Of a stretch of DNA of 64,000 bases, positions 33,209 through 45,442 are shown in pieces. Numbering within the stretch: the first letter of the stretch is position 1; every line of letters begins with the position of its first letter. Origin of the DNA: Phlyctochytrium arcticum (Eukaryota; Chytridiomycota; Chytridiomycetes; Chytridiales; Chytridiaceae); assembly GCA_025602905.1 (NCBI GenBank), contig JAHLKI010000051.1, forward strand, positions 1 through 64,000, read 5' to 3'. The notes beneath the pieces are model-generated. The model had not been told where the DNA came from. It did no database searches and worked only from the letters and a program-made list of their open reading frames with translations. The translations under genes and the position numbers were made by a program.

Positions 33209-36200
33209 ATTTTGTCGTAACTGGGGAGGTTCTCGTTTCTTCGCGATGACTTTTGTATAATGAGGAACTGGCTCAAACAAAACTGCAGGGAGGAAAAATC
33301 CGTCCCCCCCGTCCCTTTTATATCATTGGTCTTGGCTCAGTTTTGGCTGCCCACCCATCGTCATTATTGGCTCTGAATCCGTGGGGGCACCCAACGGCGG
33401 GGATGTTACCGTATACGCTCGAGTAGACCTTGCCGCCTTTCGTCCCTCCATCGGAGTCCATCCACATACGAGTATTCCCTTGGCATCACAAATGAGACGC
33501 TATTTTTTGGCGCCAACATCTAGATATACTGTACATCTTTGATTCGAGTAAATAGCCCCAGGTCCAGACATACGAGACTATATTACGAGTATGAGTACTC
33601 GAGTAGTAAGGATTGACAGATTGCGAGATCTTTGGTGAAGCTATGGGTCTATAATACCCCGGGCCTGCCTTGGATATCCTGAACATCTCAAATTCTCCAC
33701 AGTTTCCTAATCCCCTACACCAAAAATCCGTCGAGATCTGAACCTCATTCACAGCAATTTCGGAGTTCCGAAATTTCCACCTCATCACGAAACTTCAACC
33801 TGAAGCGGCACAGTCATAAAACGTCACGATGGTCGCGACAAACCCATCTTGACAGCCTTCGCGATTAGATTGAGACAGCATCCACTAGATCTGAAACAGA
33901 AGCGTTCGCAGAGGGTACACTCTTCCTGCTGGGTAGTGCTAGCCGGACTTATCAGGTAACGCACTACAATTCACGTTTTTCTGAGATCGCAAATCTCTAA
34001 CTCCAATTGACGTGGGCAGGATCCTACACTGAAGGCCGATCTTCATGAGAACCGGCAGCAGTCTGTGACGACCATGACTTCCTTTGGGGTAATGTTTGAC
34101 GAGCTCAACGCCCCACCTCCGAAAATGGACAGTGCATCTGAGGGGATCTTCAGACCCCGGGACACCCGCTGAGCAATAGTACCAATACGGAACTTTTTCC
34201 AGACCAGGGTAAGATCCAAAGATCATTAGACCCGCAAGTTGCTTCTTTCTTAGTTCAGAGATTGCAGGGGCCCTACGCTTAGTAGTGGAGCGTTAGTAGA
34301 CGAGATGGGGCCATATTTCATCAGCTGTCAACCAGGTACAATATCTTTTCGAAGATGGGTGTTTCCATTTTCCACCACCACTCTATTGGAGCGTCGGCGC
34401 AGAATTCGAGCCATCGCATTTGCTATCACCACGCAGTCATTCCTACTGTCAACCTCGTCATTGTCAGGCTCTCGCTCAGATGCATGCCCTCCCAACCAGT
34501 AGACGCTATCGCAGAGTTCGACCTGCGACCCGGGAGGAGTTTGAAGAAATACATGATCCGCGAGCGCCTTGAGACGCGGGACCCCCGAGAAGCCATTCTA
34601 ATCGAACTCCGCCAGCTGACCTGTCGAGAACCTTCTCAGCCTATCTTGCCACCTTTAATAGGCTTACCGGAGAGCTAAGGACCACTACCACCGATCACCA
34701 ACTTTGTGGGTGATATGACTATTGGCCAGCCTTACCACACCGGCTGCAGCATCTAGCAGCTGGATAAGGCGTACACCGACATCATATCAGCTTCCACCAC
34801 CACCACCTCATCCACAACCATACCAGTTCTCGAAGAGAATCTGAAGTCGATGCGGCACCGCATGCCAGCGATGAGTGTCATTCACGCGTCCAACCAAGAA
34901 TTTTACCTGCCCAAAAACTTTGCAAGCATGGACAAGGAATGGCAAATTGTGAGAGATGCCTATTGGAAAAACCTTCCGCAATAGCCGTTCAGCACTATCA
35001 TCCAAGTCTATGCATTTTATTTGCACTGAAACAAGGAGGGCGGGTTGAAACTTTCCAAATCCCTTTACCCACCACACCAGGAGGCTATGACTGCCGCGGA
35101 ACTTCTGCGTTTATCACCCATGCATTGAACCACAGTGGAATAGTAGTTACCCCAGTAGACACCGTCTTGCACACATCTAAAGAAGGGTTGACGTGTGCGC
35201 CCTTGACCACGAGAGGGGGGGGGGGGGGGGCGTATTGTTGACGACGACGCGAATTTTGTCCGGGGGACGACAAGGAAATGATCCGAAAATTGCTGAGGCC
35301 GGTAACGCCATGACGGTCAGGATTCCTTCATCATCATCAACCTCCCAAGCAATAATTACGTGCCACCGGTTTGTTATTTGTCGCTGACGCGTTACAAGTG
35401 TACGTTTGGCCCGGGGCTATTCCGTCCGGTGGTAGGCGACCAAAACCGAGCATCCCACATGGACTGTGCGGAAAGAAGGCGGTACAAAACGAATGCGGAG
35501 CAGCCATGACTTGGCTTCACGGGCGTGGACAACCTCGGGAGGAGAATGTCGAATTGACTACAGGTAGGAACTATGAACAGATGCCATTGAAATCTTTAGT
35601 CTGATACTGACGATATTTGTTGATAGTGCCGACCAGCACCAACAGGCGGCGGCAGCTCTTTCTACTTTTGTTGGATGTCGGCTTCTTTTGTCTCGGTTCA
35701 GTTTAGAGTAATGGCCCTTGTACATTTATAACTTTTGTCTTGTGAGTCAATTTTCAAGGAAGCATGATGATATTTTGCTGCCTTTGGAGTTTTCGAAATA
35801 TGCGACAAAGTCCTACTACTCTGCTGGGTATGCATAGCTAAAGAGAACCCCCCTTGATCCCCGGAGTTCTTGCATCTTTTTTCCCTCCTCATCCGTCTGA
35901 AAAACTACAGAGTTTTTTAATCCTCATCAATCCTCCCACGGGCCTTCCTTTGGCATTTGACGGTGCTGTTATGATGGGCATCATAGCCGCGTAAAATTCA
36001 TACTTTGCGGAATCGCAGTATTCAGAAATTATATTCTGAAGCTGATCAACTACTTATGAGTATTGGGAGGATATTTGCTGCTTTCAAGGAAGACAGGAAG
36101 GAAGCAGGGAAGGAAGAATGTAAATCCAAGTGGCAAGCTTGTCAATTTACAAGTGTCGGAGTTCTTCCAGGAGTTCTTCGGAGTAGTATATATACGGAGC

Positions 36201-36817
36201 CGGTTTACCCGCAATTGACCACCCTCACTACCCTCCCTCGAACCGCCCTCCATGTCACATCTTTGCTGCGCCACTCTCACGTAATCGTAGAGTCCGATGG
36301 AGGGAATGCCGTCAGATGCAACGATTTTTTTATGTGCCATTTTTTTGTCCCTTTTCGGATTATGTTGGGATTATTTTTTGCGCACCAACCAATGGAGTGC
36401 GATACAAAATAATACGTTTGATACTTGAAAATCATCGAGTGTTATGAAGAGCGTCTCTCCATGATTTCAAAAAATTTCAAAATTTTACAAAACTGAATTC
36501 ATGGAGCAAGCCAGCGAAAAACGGTCATTCTAAATGTGCCAAAATGCCAAAGTGTGAAAAGGAGGTGTTTTTAGGCAATAAACACCTGTTTTATACTGAG
36601 AATTCGCTTAATCAACATAAAACATGACAAAATCGGACAAAACCATGCTGAAATCGACGACTTCAACTTTACAAAGATGATCTGAAAGATGATCCTGAGA
36701 AATTCAGGCAAGCATGTCACTGATACCAGAAAAGCCATAAGTACCGTCAATGTCGGAGTCAGAGTCTGAGTCGGAGTCTTCGACTCTTCGTTCTCAAAAA
36801 TTTCAACCACTACAAGA
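33209..36817. other. 3.6-kb gene-poor region
   Basis: Only short, non-homologous ORFs. A run of about 16 G lies near 35214-35230. Parts at 34.8-35.6 kb read like fragments of former coding DNA (short blocks of plausible sequence broken by stops), but none is assignable. No RNA gene recognised. Confidence 0.45.
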
Positions 36818-37492
36818 ATGGCACCAATTACTGACATAGGAGACCTGGAAATCGTACAGCTTAATCACACCAGCTGTAGTCTGGAAAGGGCAGAAACAGC
36901 CTTTAGTGACATTCTGTCTATATTTTCTTCCTCGTCGCTTCACCCTCTGCGGAGTCTGCCTGCTTCACACACCGAAACGCAAAGGAAGCGGCCGTCAAGA
37001 ACTGTTGCCTTGGTGGACATATGGGACGGTACCCTGCGACTTGCCCCGATGACAACATGGGGTGGCCGACTCATTGACGACGACGACACCTTTCTTCCGG
37101 GTGAATTCCGGCCCAACGTCTTCTTTCCGGTTGTAGACGACCATAAACGGATTTCTTGTTTAGATGACACGGGGTTTGCCCGATATGAGATGGAATCAGA
37201 CGCAGCTACGACTTGGCTGAGAAGGCGTGGGCAGACGGAGGATGATAGCCTGGACAAGCAGCCAATACAAGCAGTTGAGTTTGAGTCTGGGTCTGAGTCT
37301 GAGTCTGACGGTGGGGACAGCTGGGATTTCGTCAAGGCGCTCATAGACGCTGCAGTAAGAAAGACAAGGCCCAGCCATGACGGGGCGAGGATAGAGCGCT
37401 GGAGAATGGCTGTCGGCAACACTCATCTTGAGCAAAAATTAAGATTCTGGGGGCAGAGGCTTCTGCAGCGAAAGCGTGTGACAAACAAATGA
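36818..37492 (+). CDS. Hypothetical protein, 224 residues
   Basis: A single uninterrupted ORF. It has a Ser-rich N-terminal third, a central block (TVALVDIWDGTLRLAPMTTWGG…FLPGEF), an acidic Glu/Ser stretch (SGSESESDGG) and a basic C-terminus ending RKRVTNK. No signal peptide or membrane helix. No family recognised. The length, balanced composition and absence of stops support a real gene, although its surroundings are gene-poor. Confidence 0.45.
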   Translation: MAPITDIGDLEIVQLNHTSCSLERAETAFSDILSIFSSSSLHPLRSLPASHTETQRKRPSRTVALVDIWDGTLRLAPMTTWGGRLIDDDDTFLPGEFRPNVFFPVVDDHKRISCLDDTGFARYEMESDAATTWLRRRGQTEDDSLDKQPIQAVEFESGSESESDGGDSWDFVKALIDAAVRKTRPSHDGARIERWRMAVGNTHLEQKLRFWGQRLLQRKRVTNK

Positions 37493-37709
37493 CTGGATGA
37501 ATTTTTTCGGAAACCATCAAGTATCTTGTTGTAATTTTTGAAAATTTCTCCCAGTCAATACTTTTTCATAGGTAAATGAGTATAGCCACTGTGCGGTTCA
37601 TCAAAATATTGTGTTTGTATGTACAGTAATGACGAAATTGTCTGCATCGCAATACAGACTTGCTTATATATGATACAACCAAAAATCTGTCCAAACAGTG
37701 TAACTGGCT
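37493..37709. other. Short AT-rich gap
   Basis: Convergent 3' regions of the hypothetical ORF and the channel gene; nothing else seen. Confidence 0.35.
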
Positions 37710-39812
37710 TCATGGCAAAGCTCGAGATATATTACTCCCTACTTGCTGCTGCTCCTCCATAGCCCTTGTCGGCGCCGTGGTCATCACAACCTCCTCCATC
37801 AGATCCACTTTGGGAGGTTTATTGAAATAAAATTTCAAGAATAACCTCGAGATAAAATTCGAGCCTTGTGTATCTTTTGTTGTAGTCGGCCCTCTCACTG
37901 AATTTTTTTCCGTGGGGTAGCTTTGGATTCGACCATGCTCGTCGGTTTGGTGGTATGTGGTGACATCGTCCCAGCATCGACCGGCAACTTCGATCATGAC
38001 CCTGAGTTTGGCGCGGCGGTCGGCGAGTGAGCGGTTTCTCGCTATCGAGTTTTGGAATGCCTATATTCAAGGTTAAAAGGAAATTTGGGTTTTGATCCAC
38101 GGGTGACGATACCTCATTGGATACAACGGGAAGTCCTAGTGCGGCATACTCTTCCATATCAGGTAGAGGCGGCTCTTTGGCCTTGCGCTTCAGAACATTC
38201 AGACGGCAAAACGAGTCTAGGGATAAGGTGATTGCATTACGCATCTAAATCATGCATTAGGAGAGTTATGAACTTTGTTGGGAGTGAAGTGAGGCGTTAC
38301 CGCTACAAGGGTGAGTTGATCTGGTCGTTTTTCCGGTGGGACTCCCCAGAAAAGAATGGTTAGGACTTCATCCAGTGCAGCAATCCGGGGGGGTGCAAAG
38401 GACATGTCCTCCAGATTATGAATGTTAAAGAGAAGGGGGTAGACATTATGTTTTTGGGCTTCACCGCATAGGGCCTGTATGTAATCATTCAATATATCGT
38501 GTAGAGGAGAAATTGTATGATTGGGAGAGGACGTACTTGGAGTTGACCGACGAGGAGCATGTCTAGACCTTTAAAGGTTTCACCGTCCCATGATGCTTTC
38601 AGGATGTCTTTTGGTGTACCGCCCATCCAACTCAACTATACAAAACAACGTGAGAGTTGAGCCAAAGACGACGCGGTGGGAGATGTGATTACCTTTGTTG
38701 CCAACGCACGGGATGCTAGAGATCAAAGAATGAGGGTACTGGGGTATGTGGATGCTGCAATAGCAAACTTACACGATGAGGCCTCGACAGCTAAGAAAAC
38801 GTATGTGGATGCAAGAGAAACCATTAGATAGCCGATGCCAGCACAGACATCCGTGAGTAGTTGGCTATACGGCATTCACAAAATTCAGGATGTTGTTGAA
38901 CAGTGTAAGTGAAGAGGGATAGGAACGTACAAAATGAGAATATCGGGGTTGGGCCGGAAATCGCCCATTCCCACGCTGCGCAGTACCAGGTTAGTCATCA
39001 TAGACTATAGCACTCTGATACAACTTACGTGAAGAGGCAGAATCCCGTGAAATAAATGACTTCGCCGACCGTAGCATTGCGTCCATCGGCGTCATTCAGG
39101 ATGGCATTCTCTTGCCACGTAAAGAGAAAGGAGAACCCCATCCACAGCAAGATGAACCACATGATGATGGTCAAGACTGTAATGCACGAACGATATGAGA
39201 TTGCTTGAAGCGTGGTGGTTGACAAGGAAAAAAGAGCGAACCAAGAGTCAAGAGACCAAACACTCTCATCAAATGGTGGGCCAGTAGCCGCCAGCGGCAA
39301 AACCTGTTGACCATATGGCTCAACCCAGTCATGGCTATCTCTTGGTGAGTATTCCCAGTTCAGAGCCAAGAATGTCATCCATCTTCATACCGCGGGTCAA
39401 CAGTTTGGTCAATGGTCCGGTCCTGTAATTCGAACGAAGGATAAACAAAAAAATGTTTTGCTAGATCCATATTGGACACACACGCACCGGTGGATGGAGA
39501 GTGTCGTGTAGAATACATCGTGCAAAGTTAATATCTAGCATCTTGGTCAAAAACCTCCTATTTCTCGCTCTACAAAAGCCATTCTTCCTTACAATGATGA
39601 ATACGCCAATGAGACCTATACCGTGAAAAGAATGAAAATAGACCCAGAGTAAAGTGAATACACTCCAACTCACCCGTTATAATGGACATAGTTAAAGTAA
39701 TAAATGTCGTCAAGCAAAAAGTCACCTAATAGAATTCACTTTTTCCATTGGCACAAAATGTCACCAAAATGCCGCTGAATTTTCCATCAAATTTCGAAGG
39801 ATCGGAGCTCAT
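37710..39812 (-). CDS. Potassium-channel-like membrane protein (TVGMGDF filter)
   Basis: Twelve exons on the minus strand join in phase to 495 residues: 39765-39812, 39674-39725, 39488-39615, 39391-39422, 39029-39340, 38931-38975, 38773-38864, 38693-38715, 38537-38635, 38301-38474, 38113-38244 and 37710-38060. One helix lies near the N-terminus (LTTFITLTMSIITGLIGVF), another in VLTIIMWFILLWMGFSFLF. The pore loop IYFTGFCLFTVGMGDF, built across an intron, carries the TVGxGD selectivity filter of K+ channels. An outer helix (GIGYLMVSLASTYVFLAVEA) follows, then a cytoplasmic tail of about 250 residues. This is a one-pore arrangement with a diverged N-terminal part; no voltage-sensor Arg series is seen. 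One exon is only 23 nt and the first intron only 39 nt, so exon 1 is least certain. Confidence 0.75.
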
Positions 39813-40082
39813 GATGTCACACCTTTTGTGGACTTTTTGGACTTTTTGGAATCTTGGATTCTTGGATTCTGGAGATGGAAATTTGGACCAGGGATCTCGA
39901 GCATTTTATAAAGACCAAACGTAGATTTACTAGACGGGCATGTCATGAGTTTAACGAGTGCTCTATTCTGGCGGGAGGGGAGATGGAGGCGGGGGTTAAT
40001 GGCAGTTTCAAGGTTGCGATCTGGAACCAATTTTAGATCTCTTTTTTATTCGAAAGGCAGTGCATAGTACAAAGCAAGGCTG

Positions 40083-40758
40083 TCAAAGGATAACTACATT
40101 GAAATCTAGAACGTGTAGCAAAATTCGCAGCAAGCTTTGAAGTTCAGGCCCTCTTAATGAAAGTAATCCGTCAGTCAGAGATCGTAACCATTGCCCCGGC
40201 ATCAGCAGCGCAAAGGTTTTCATTCCGCCCGCATTACTGGCTGGGACATCCAAGTACTGGGCCAGCCGGAGTTTTGCCCCATCGATGGCTTCAGACATGA
40301 TTTTGGTGCCGTCTTCGACAGCGTGAAGAGAGTCTTTGGCGCACCGCCCTGTGGTGCCACCACTAGATCTCAGAGTACAGAAACTCGCTCTGGTCAAAAA
40401 TCGCGTACCCGATCACGTCCACATTAAAGGTGACAACCTTGGTGGAAAGGGGCGCTGACGTTCTCTGCAAGTCCTTGGTTGCTTGGGATTGCTTTTCAAT
40501 CCACTCAAATCTCATGGTTCCGAATGTTTGGTCAAAATGGTTGAGCAGAGGCCCAAAGCGGGTCACCAGCAACTTCCGTTCGGTGCAAGACGGCAATGGA
40601 GTGTATCGGATCGCACTCCAAAAGTCGTACAGTACGGCCTTTGCGAAGTGCAGGCCTCTGTCCTGGCACTGCTCGGTGGCAAAGACTGTAGCAGCGTCCT
40701 CCAATTCCGCGGGTGTTTCCACCTTGAAAAATTCCTGGATTTGGCCGAGTACCGCTAG
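40083..40758 (-). pseudogene. Unrecognised coding relic
   Basis: A plausible exon begins after an acceptor at 40759 and reads FFKVETPAELEDAATVFATE… to a stop near 40363. Another frame then continues with KIMSEAIDGAKLRLAQYLDVPAS… to 40083. The two blocks need a frame change near 40380. The sequence looks coding and mostly helical, but I recognise no domain. It could be the 3' part of the relic at 41-42.7 kb on the same strand. Confidence 0.35.
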
Positions 40759-41060
40759 CTAACATTCCACCCTGCTTGCCACATTTGTAGTAGATATTTG
40801 AATGTAACAAAGTCAATAGTTTTATATTTACCTTGCCCTAATAGAAAAATTGCACCGAAGCAACCGGGTCAGCTTCCACGAGAAGGAATGTGCAAGTAGT
40901 TCCGAACGAATTAAACGAGCATACAAGAATTCCCTCTTTTCTTCCTACGTTTCTATGTGACACTCGTTTTACTCCGTTGCCTACCATCCGGATGCGGTGA
41001 CAACATCAACGGCCTGTCGGGACGTGCGGGCTCGGGCTCGAACTTCCACGCGCATCCCGC

Positions 41061-42665
41061 CTAAATTGAGGTGTCGCGGACATACTTGGCGATATAGACT
41101 TCCAACGCAGCCAAATGACATTTGTTGGGGGAGCGATGGATTGCTCTCCCCTGTAAAAAGACATCAGCCAGAGTTAAACGCCGACAACGTTTGCTTGACT
41201 TACCAGAAGCGCGGCCCTCTCTTTGGCCTGAATCGTGACATGGGGTGGAAGGAAAAGAGACGACGGGCAAACTCGTGGAGGTTGAGGTTGATGATGACCC
41301 CAGCATCAGCGACGTTTTTGCCTTGGAGATATATCATGCCAGGTGAATTAGGATCTTATTCTGATGAAAAGACACTGTCTCATCGTACCCTGCGTTTCAA
41401 GACGGACCGCAGCTCCACAATCACAGACTTCATGTGGGAGATGAACGGGTCATAGAGGGGAGTGCCATTGCTGACGGGTTTGTCGGCGGCGACGACGGTC
41501 AATGCCGCATGGACCATCAGCTCCGACGTATATGACGTCGTATACGGATCGAAAACAATGGCCTTTGCAATCTTCCGCGCCTTCTTCTTCAGGGCGGACG
41601 TGAGTTCGGGGGCAGGTCGGGTTAGAGCAAGTTGCAGTTGGAGAACAATGCCGCTCGTTGGATGGCCGGACCTCGAAGTCCGCCAATGCCTATATCATCA
41701 AGCTCTCAGTTAGTTATCAGTACCTAAAAAAGTCTCACTCCACGAGACTCACCTCTAAAACAACTGCACACTTGCGCGGTTGGTACGCCCTGTGGCGGGT
41801 GAATCCCCAACGTCGTTGGCAATATGCCTCGAGGTTGGGGGCCTCAGACAAGTAAGTCTTGTCGTCAATAATGGCTCTAACCGTCATGACGTGCCGTTCG
41901 AATTCGGCTTGCGATGACATCTTTGCGAAGAAGGGTTAGGCTCATTTTGACGAGCCCGGCTCTCCGCGGCCTCGTTTAAGATCTCGGTCGCCAACCTCTC
42001 GATATTTTCCGTAATGATGACAATCATTGGGGCTGAGTCTGCGGGTGGCTTTATAAACGGAGTTGCGGTTGCTGAAGAACTTGCGGTCCGCAGGACCGCT
42101 TCTCCATGCCACGCCATGATGCCTCTGCATCAACCGCACGGAGGGCTGCCCGTCGCGGCCCTCATCGCACTCCTGCCAGACCTGCGTGCACACGTGTGGT
42201 GAGTTATGGGGGCATGAATGTGCATTAACGGTTGCATGCATACCTCCGCGACGGTCTTCAGAGTGCGATCCATTCTTAAGCCGTCAATGGCGGGAGGAGT
42301 AGTGGTGGTGCTCTCATGATGAACTTGTCCAACCGGCGATTGTTGGATGGCGGGGCACGGAGACCTTTGAGTGGCAGGTCCTTGATCTTCGCAATCTGTC
42401 TGGGGGCAGACTCTCCTGGCATCAGGACGTTTTTCGAACCAGGTCAGATTCGAAGAGGTGGTCGTAGAAAAAAGTAGCATAGCGTAAATTCTTGGTCTTA
42501 AATGTTGGATCTTAGGATGGGTCTGGGTACTTGTCCTTTCTTGAACACTACCATTATTTTCCCCATATCTTTGAGCAGGGTAGCGTCGATTACTAAAGCG
42601 TTTTCCCTTGCCCGATCTTCCCGATCTACTGGGTGTAGCAAGTCTTTGCCACTAGATCGGTCTGC
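41061..42665 (-). pseudogene. Multi-exon gene or relic with ParB/RepN-like helix-turn-helix
   Basis: Coding-like blocks on the minus strand: about 42535-42665 (HPVDREDRARENALVIDATL…), 42250-42480, and 41735-41920 with AYCQRRWGFTRHRAYQ. After an intron (about 41707-41750) comes ALADFEVRPSNERHC; one base is then out of frame before LALTRPAPELTSALKKKARKIAKAIV (to about 41405). The order RWGF…AY…A.V…L…RPSNERH…L matches the helix-turn-helix region seen in bacterial plasmid/phage partition or replication proteins (ParB/RepN-like). The match is by eye. The frame break near 41645 suggests decay. Further exons towards 41061 are uncertain. Confidence 0.4.
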
Positions 42666-42989
42666 AAGAAGTATAGTAAGTATGGATACAGAGAGAAAGG
42701 TAATAGTAAAACTCACACTTCATACCCAATGATCTTGCAACACTTTACTTCTTAGATCTCCGGTCCCAAGTTCCAACAAACTTTTTTTCGTCTGGATCTA
42801 CGGTACGGTCACCCTGACGGTCACCGCCGTACTGCGCGGTAATTTGGCCCAAAGCTGCCGCCAAGTCTGCCAAGAGAGTGGCCTGCCAATCTCAGGAGCG
42901 ATCTGCAGATCAATCTACAAGAAAAGGCGTCACGGAAAAGTCGAGTATCAACTGGCCGCTGTCTCTTCACCACGTCAACAACTTGGCAG

Positions 42990-43569
42990 TTGGTAAACAA
43001 GAGCCGCCCTCCTCGTTTTGAGGACGTTCCCAAATGCGACTGGTCAACCCTCATGACCCAGCTTCTGATCAACACCGTGCGTACCCAGACCCAGACCGGT
43101 AATATTATTGGAGGATCCCCCAAGAAGCAAGGATGGCAAGCCATGGCGAATGCATTCATCGGCAAATTGAACCAGAGCCAGGTAAAGCAGAAGTGGCAAC
43201 TGGTACGTACACTTTGAATTTGCAACTATCCTTTTATTGACTCCATGGTTCCTTTTCAGCTGAAACGCCAATACAAAACAGTCCATGCCATCAAGAGCAA
43301 CTCGGAACTGGGCTGGGACGAAGAAACCAAGAGGCAACTTGTGATGATCGCACATTGGAAGAATACGTTGCGGTAACATTGAAATCTTCTCAAATTCCTC
43401 CATCATCTGGCATTTATGCAGAATTTCATTTAAGGCTCACAAAGATGCCGGCCTGTGGAGGGATCGAACTTTTGAGTGGTATAATGATCTTCTGGCGCGA
43501 TTCCAAACTTACCTCGCGAAGTTCGAGGCGATACTTGGGGAAGAAATATGGCATGTGATGAGGTCCTGA
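42990..43569 (+). CDS. Myb/SANT-like DNA-binding protein (Myb_DNA-bind_3 type)
   Basis: Exons 42990-43202, 43260-43372 and 43422-43569 join in phase. The first exon may extend upstream; an acceptor-like CAG precedes it at about 42981-42983. Residues run DWSTLMTQLL…GGSPKKQGWQAMANAFIGKLN…QVKQKWQL / LKRQYKTVHAI…ELGWDEETKRQ…HWKNTL, the pattern of the Myb/SANT-like domain common in transposon-derived proteins. The C-terminal part is helical. It lies directly before a transposase relic on the same strand, suggesting that it belonged to, or was captured by, a mobile element. Confidence 0.6.
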
Positions 43570-45202
43570 CTGACAAGCTCAAGGCTGGGTCGGTAGATGA
43601 GTGGGCCGGAACCGTGCGCAACAACGTTACCTTAATGAGGGTATGGGGACGGGTATGCTCCCAACGGTAATAGCTTGACCGTCAACAACCATGAACACTT
43701 CCTGCTTCATACCAGCGGGATTGAACTAAGGGAATGGTTTCCAAATCGGCAGTCAGCTATCGATTCGTTCTGCTAGGACTGTTGCAATTGCAAATCAAAA
43801 TCCCCATCTCCCAGCTTGCTGAAAAGGCGGATGTTGGTGGGACACAAGGGGTGATCTCCTTGTTTGTGGAGAGGCTCGAGGTCAAGGCCTGCTGATTGAA
43901 GTTTGCTACAATACAATCAGTGGGCCCACAGTTAAGTCTCCGAATACTGTACTTTCTGGTTCTTGATGTAAGTATTATTCTCGACGCTCCCTGTTTTGAG
44001 TTCTAAATCCTTTTTGGCAGCAAAATCTAGAATGTGCGGCACGGGCTGGACGCTGGCCCGACCTACAGAACATGGACCTCTTGAACCTGATCAAGATGAC
44101 CCTTATCTGCAACGATCGCATCCCCCACACCCCTCAAACAACATTTGCGCTTGCGGTCCTCCAAAAAGTGCGAAGTCTGCCAACTGCTCGTTCCATCAGA
44201 GTTGCAGATGGGGAAAAATTTGAAGTTTCAGATTGGAACGCCTCTAACTTCATCTTCCGACCTGCCGCAGCCCCTGTCCAAAACACCGCCCCACCTCCAC
44301 CTGCCAACCAGCCCAGTGTAAAACACTTCTGGACTACAGCCATCCCGCCAGCTGCTTCCCACTCACCGCGCAAGCGAACCACTACCCAACAATTCCTCAA
44401 TTTCCTGGACTTGCAACCGGAGGACATCACGCGACAGACCATGAATGGCAACGAGCATAGCCTGCTGCTGCATCTGCAATTTCAGCTGAACCTGCCGCGC
44501 GAAGGCAATGATGATACCATGCAGAGCTATCCGCTCTTCTTGACCCTTCTTTCTAATGCAGCAGTGGCAGGCCTAGGCCCTGATGCCAGAAAATTGAGTA
44601 TCGGATACAAGCCGTTCCCGACAATCGACAAAAAATGGGTCACGGAATTGCGGACGAAGCTGCAGGACCCTTCCACCCCGGATGACGTGAAGTTGAAAGT
44701 TCAATTCAGATCCTTAGACACAATCGAGACCATTGTGACGGACACATTGACCTCCTTCGAGACCTCTTTTACCGAACAAGTGTTTGACGCTCTGTACTCC
44801 ATGGACATGACCTTTAAAAAAAAGCGCTTCCACTACTTGCTCAATCTGGCTTCTCTTCTTATTGCAGACTTCAGACCACGCACAGAAGAAGCCAATACTC
44901 TAAAATCCCACTTTTCGACATGATATCCCCAGACAGGTTGTGTGCACATCCTTACACCACAGTCTGCGCATCTTTGGTACCGTCGCTACCGGTTTTATCG
45001 CATCTGCCGCTCCAATCGCCTTTACCACCTCGAACCACCCGGCAAAGCGATCTTGGCGCTCAGGATTGCAGCTATAAAGGGTGCCGTTTGGCGGGCACCA
45101 GAACTATTCTCAGAAGACTGGTCCCAACGCTTTCCCAAAGCAGTTTTACCCTCCAGTTACATGGATGCCCTTTTCGCGTTGGAGAGACTGGAACTGCAGT
45201 GA
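43570..45202 (+). pseudogene. Truncated, degenerate copy of the 21.7-kb transposase
   Basis: At 43575-43740 a fragment (VDEWAGTVRNN…LLHTSGIE) matches the region before and including the catalytic Glu of the 21.7-kb transposase (EKWNGTVEAN…LLHTSGVE). From 44072 to 44923 a 283-residue frame matches its later part in order (FLNFLDLQPEDI, LSNAAVAGLGPDARKLSIGYK, KKRFHYLLNLASLL). A further ORF at 44942-45202 has LWYRRYRFYRI. The N-terminal half with the first two catalytic Asp residues, and the PKKKRKV and Cys cluster, are missing. It is a paralogous relic, not a recent duplicate, as identity is low. Confidence 0.6.
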
Positions 45203-45442
45203 CGTGTGCATACTGAAAGGATTGCGGAAGTATGCAAGCGCGAGAAGAAGCTCTAAAGAATCATACAAGAATCAAACATGATTGAGTTGCTATTTCTCAA
45301 AGGCTTTAATGCTGGTTTGTGACGCTCTTCTGTTTGTTTATCTTTCGCTCATGTACTTATTGTATTGTATCTAATAAAACTAAAGTATCTCTTGACTATT
45401 CTCACTATCCGTCATGACTTCAACAGCTGCTGACCTTACCAA
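45203..45442. other. Short gap
   Basis: AT-rich DNA with a possible polyadenylation-type AATAAA at about 45372-45377. No gene seen. Confidence 0.3.

Noticed and set aside
34939..35241. ORF resembling a Crypton recombinase fragment
   Set aside because: Only a few residues resemble the Crypton core and no catalytic His/Arg/Tyr order is present; too weak to report as a feature.
35500..37240. Similarity between a short ORF near 35.5 kb and the 36.8-kb hypothetical protein
   Set aside because: Limited to a dozen residues (AATTWLRRRGQ versus AAMTWLHGRGQ) with no supporting flanking similarity.
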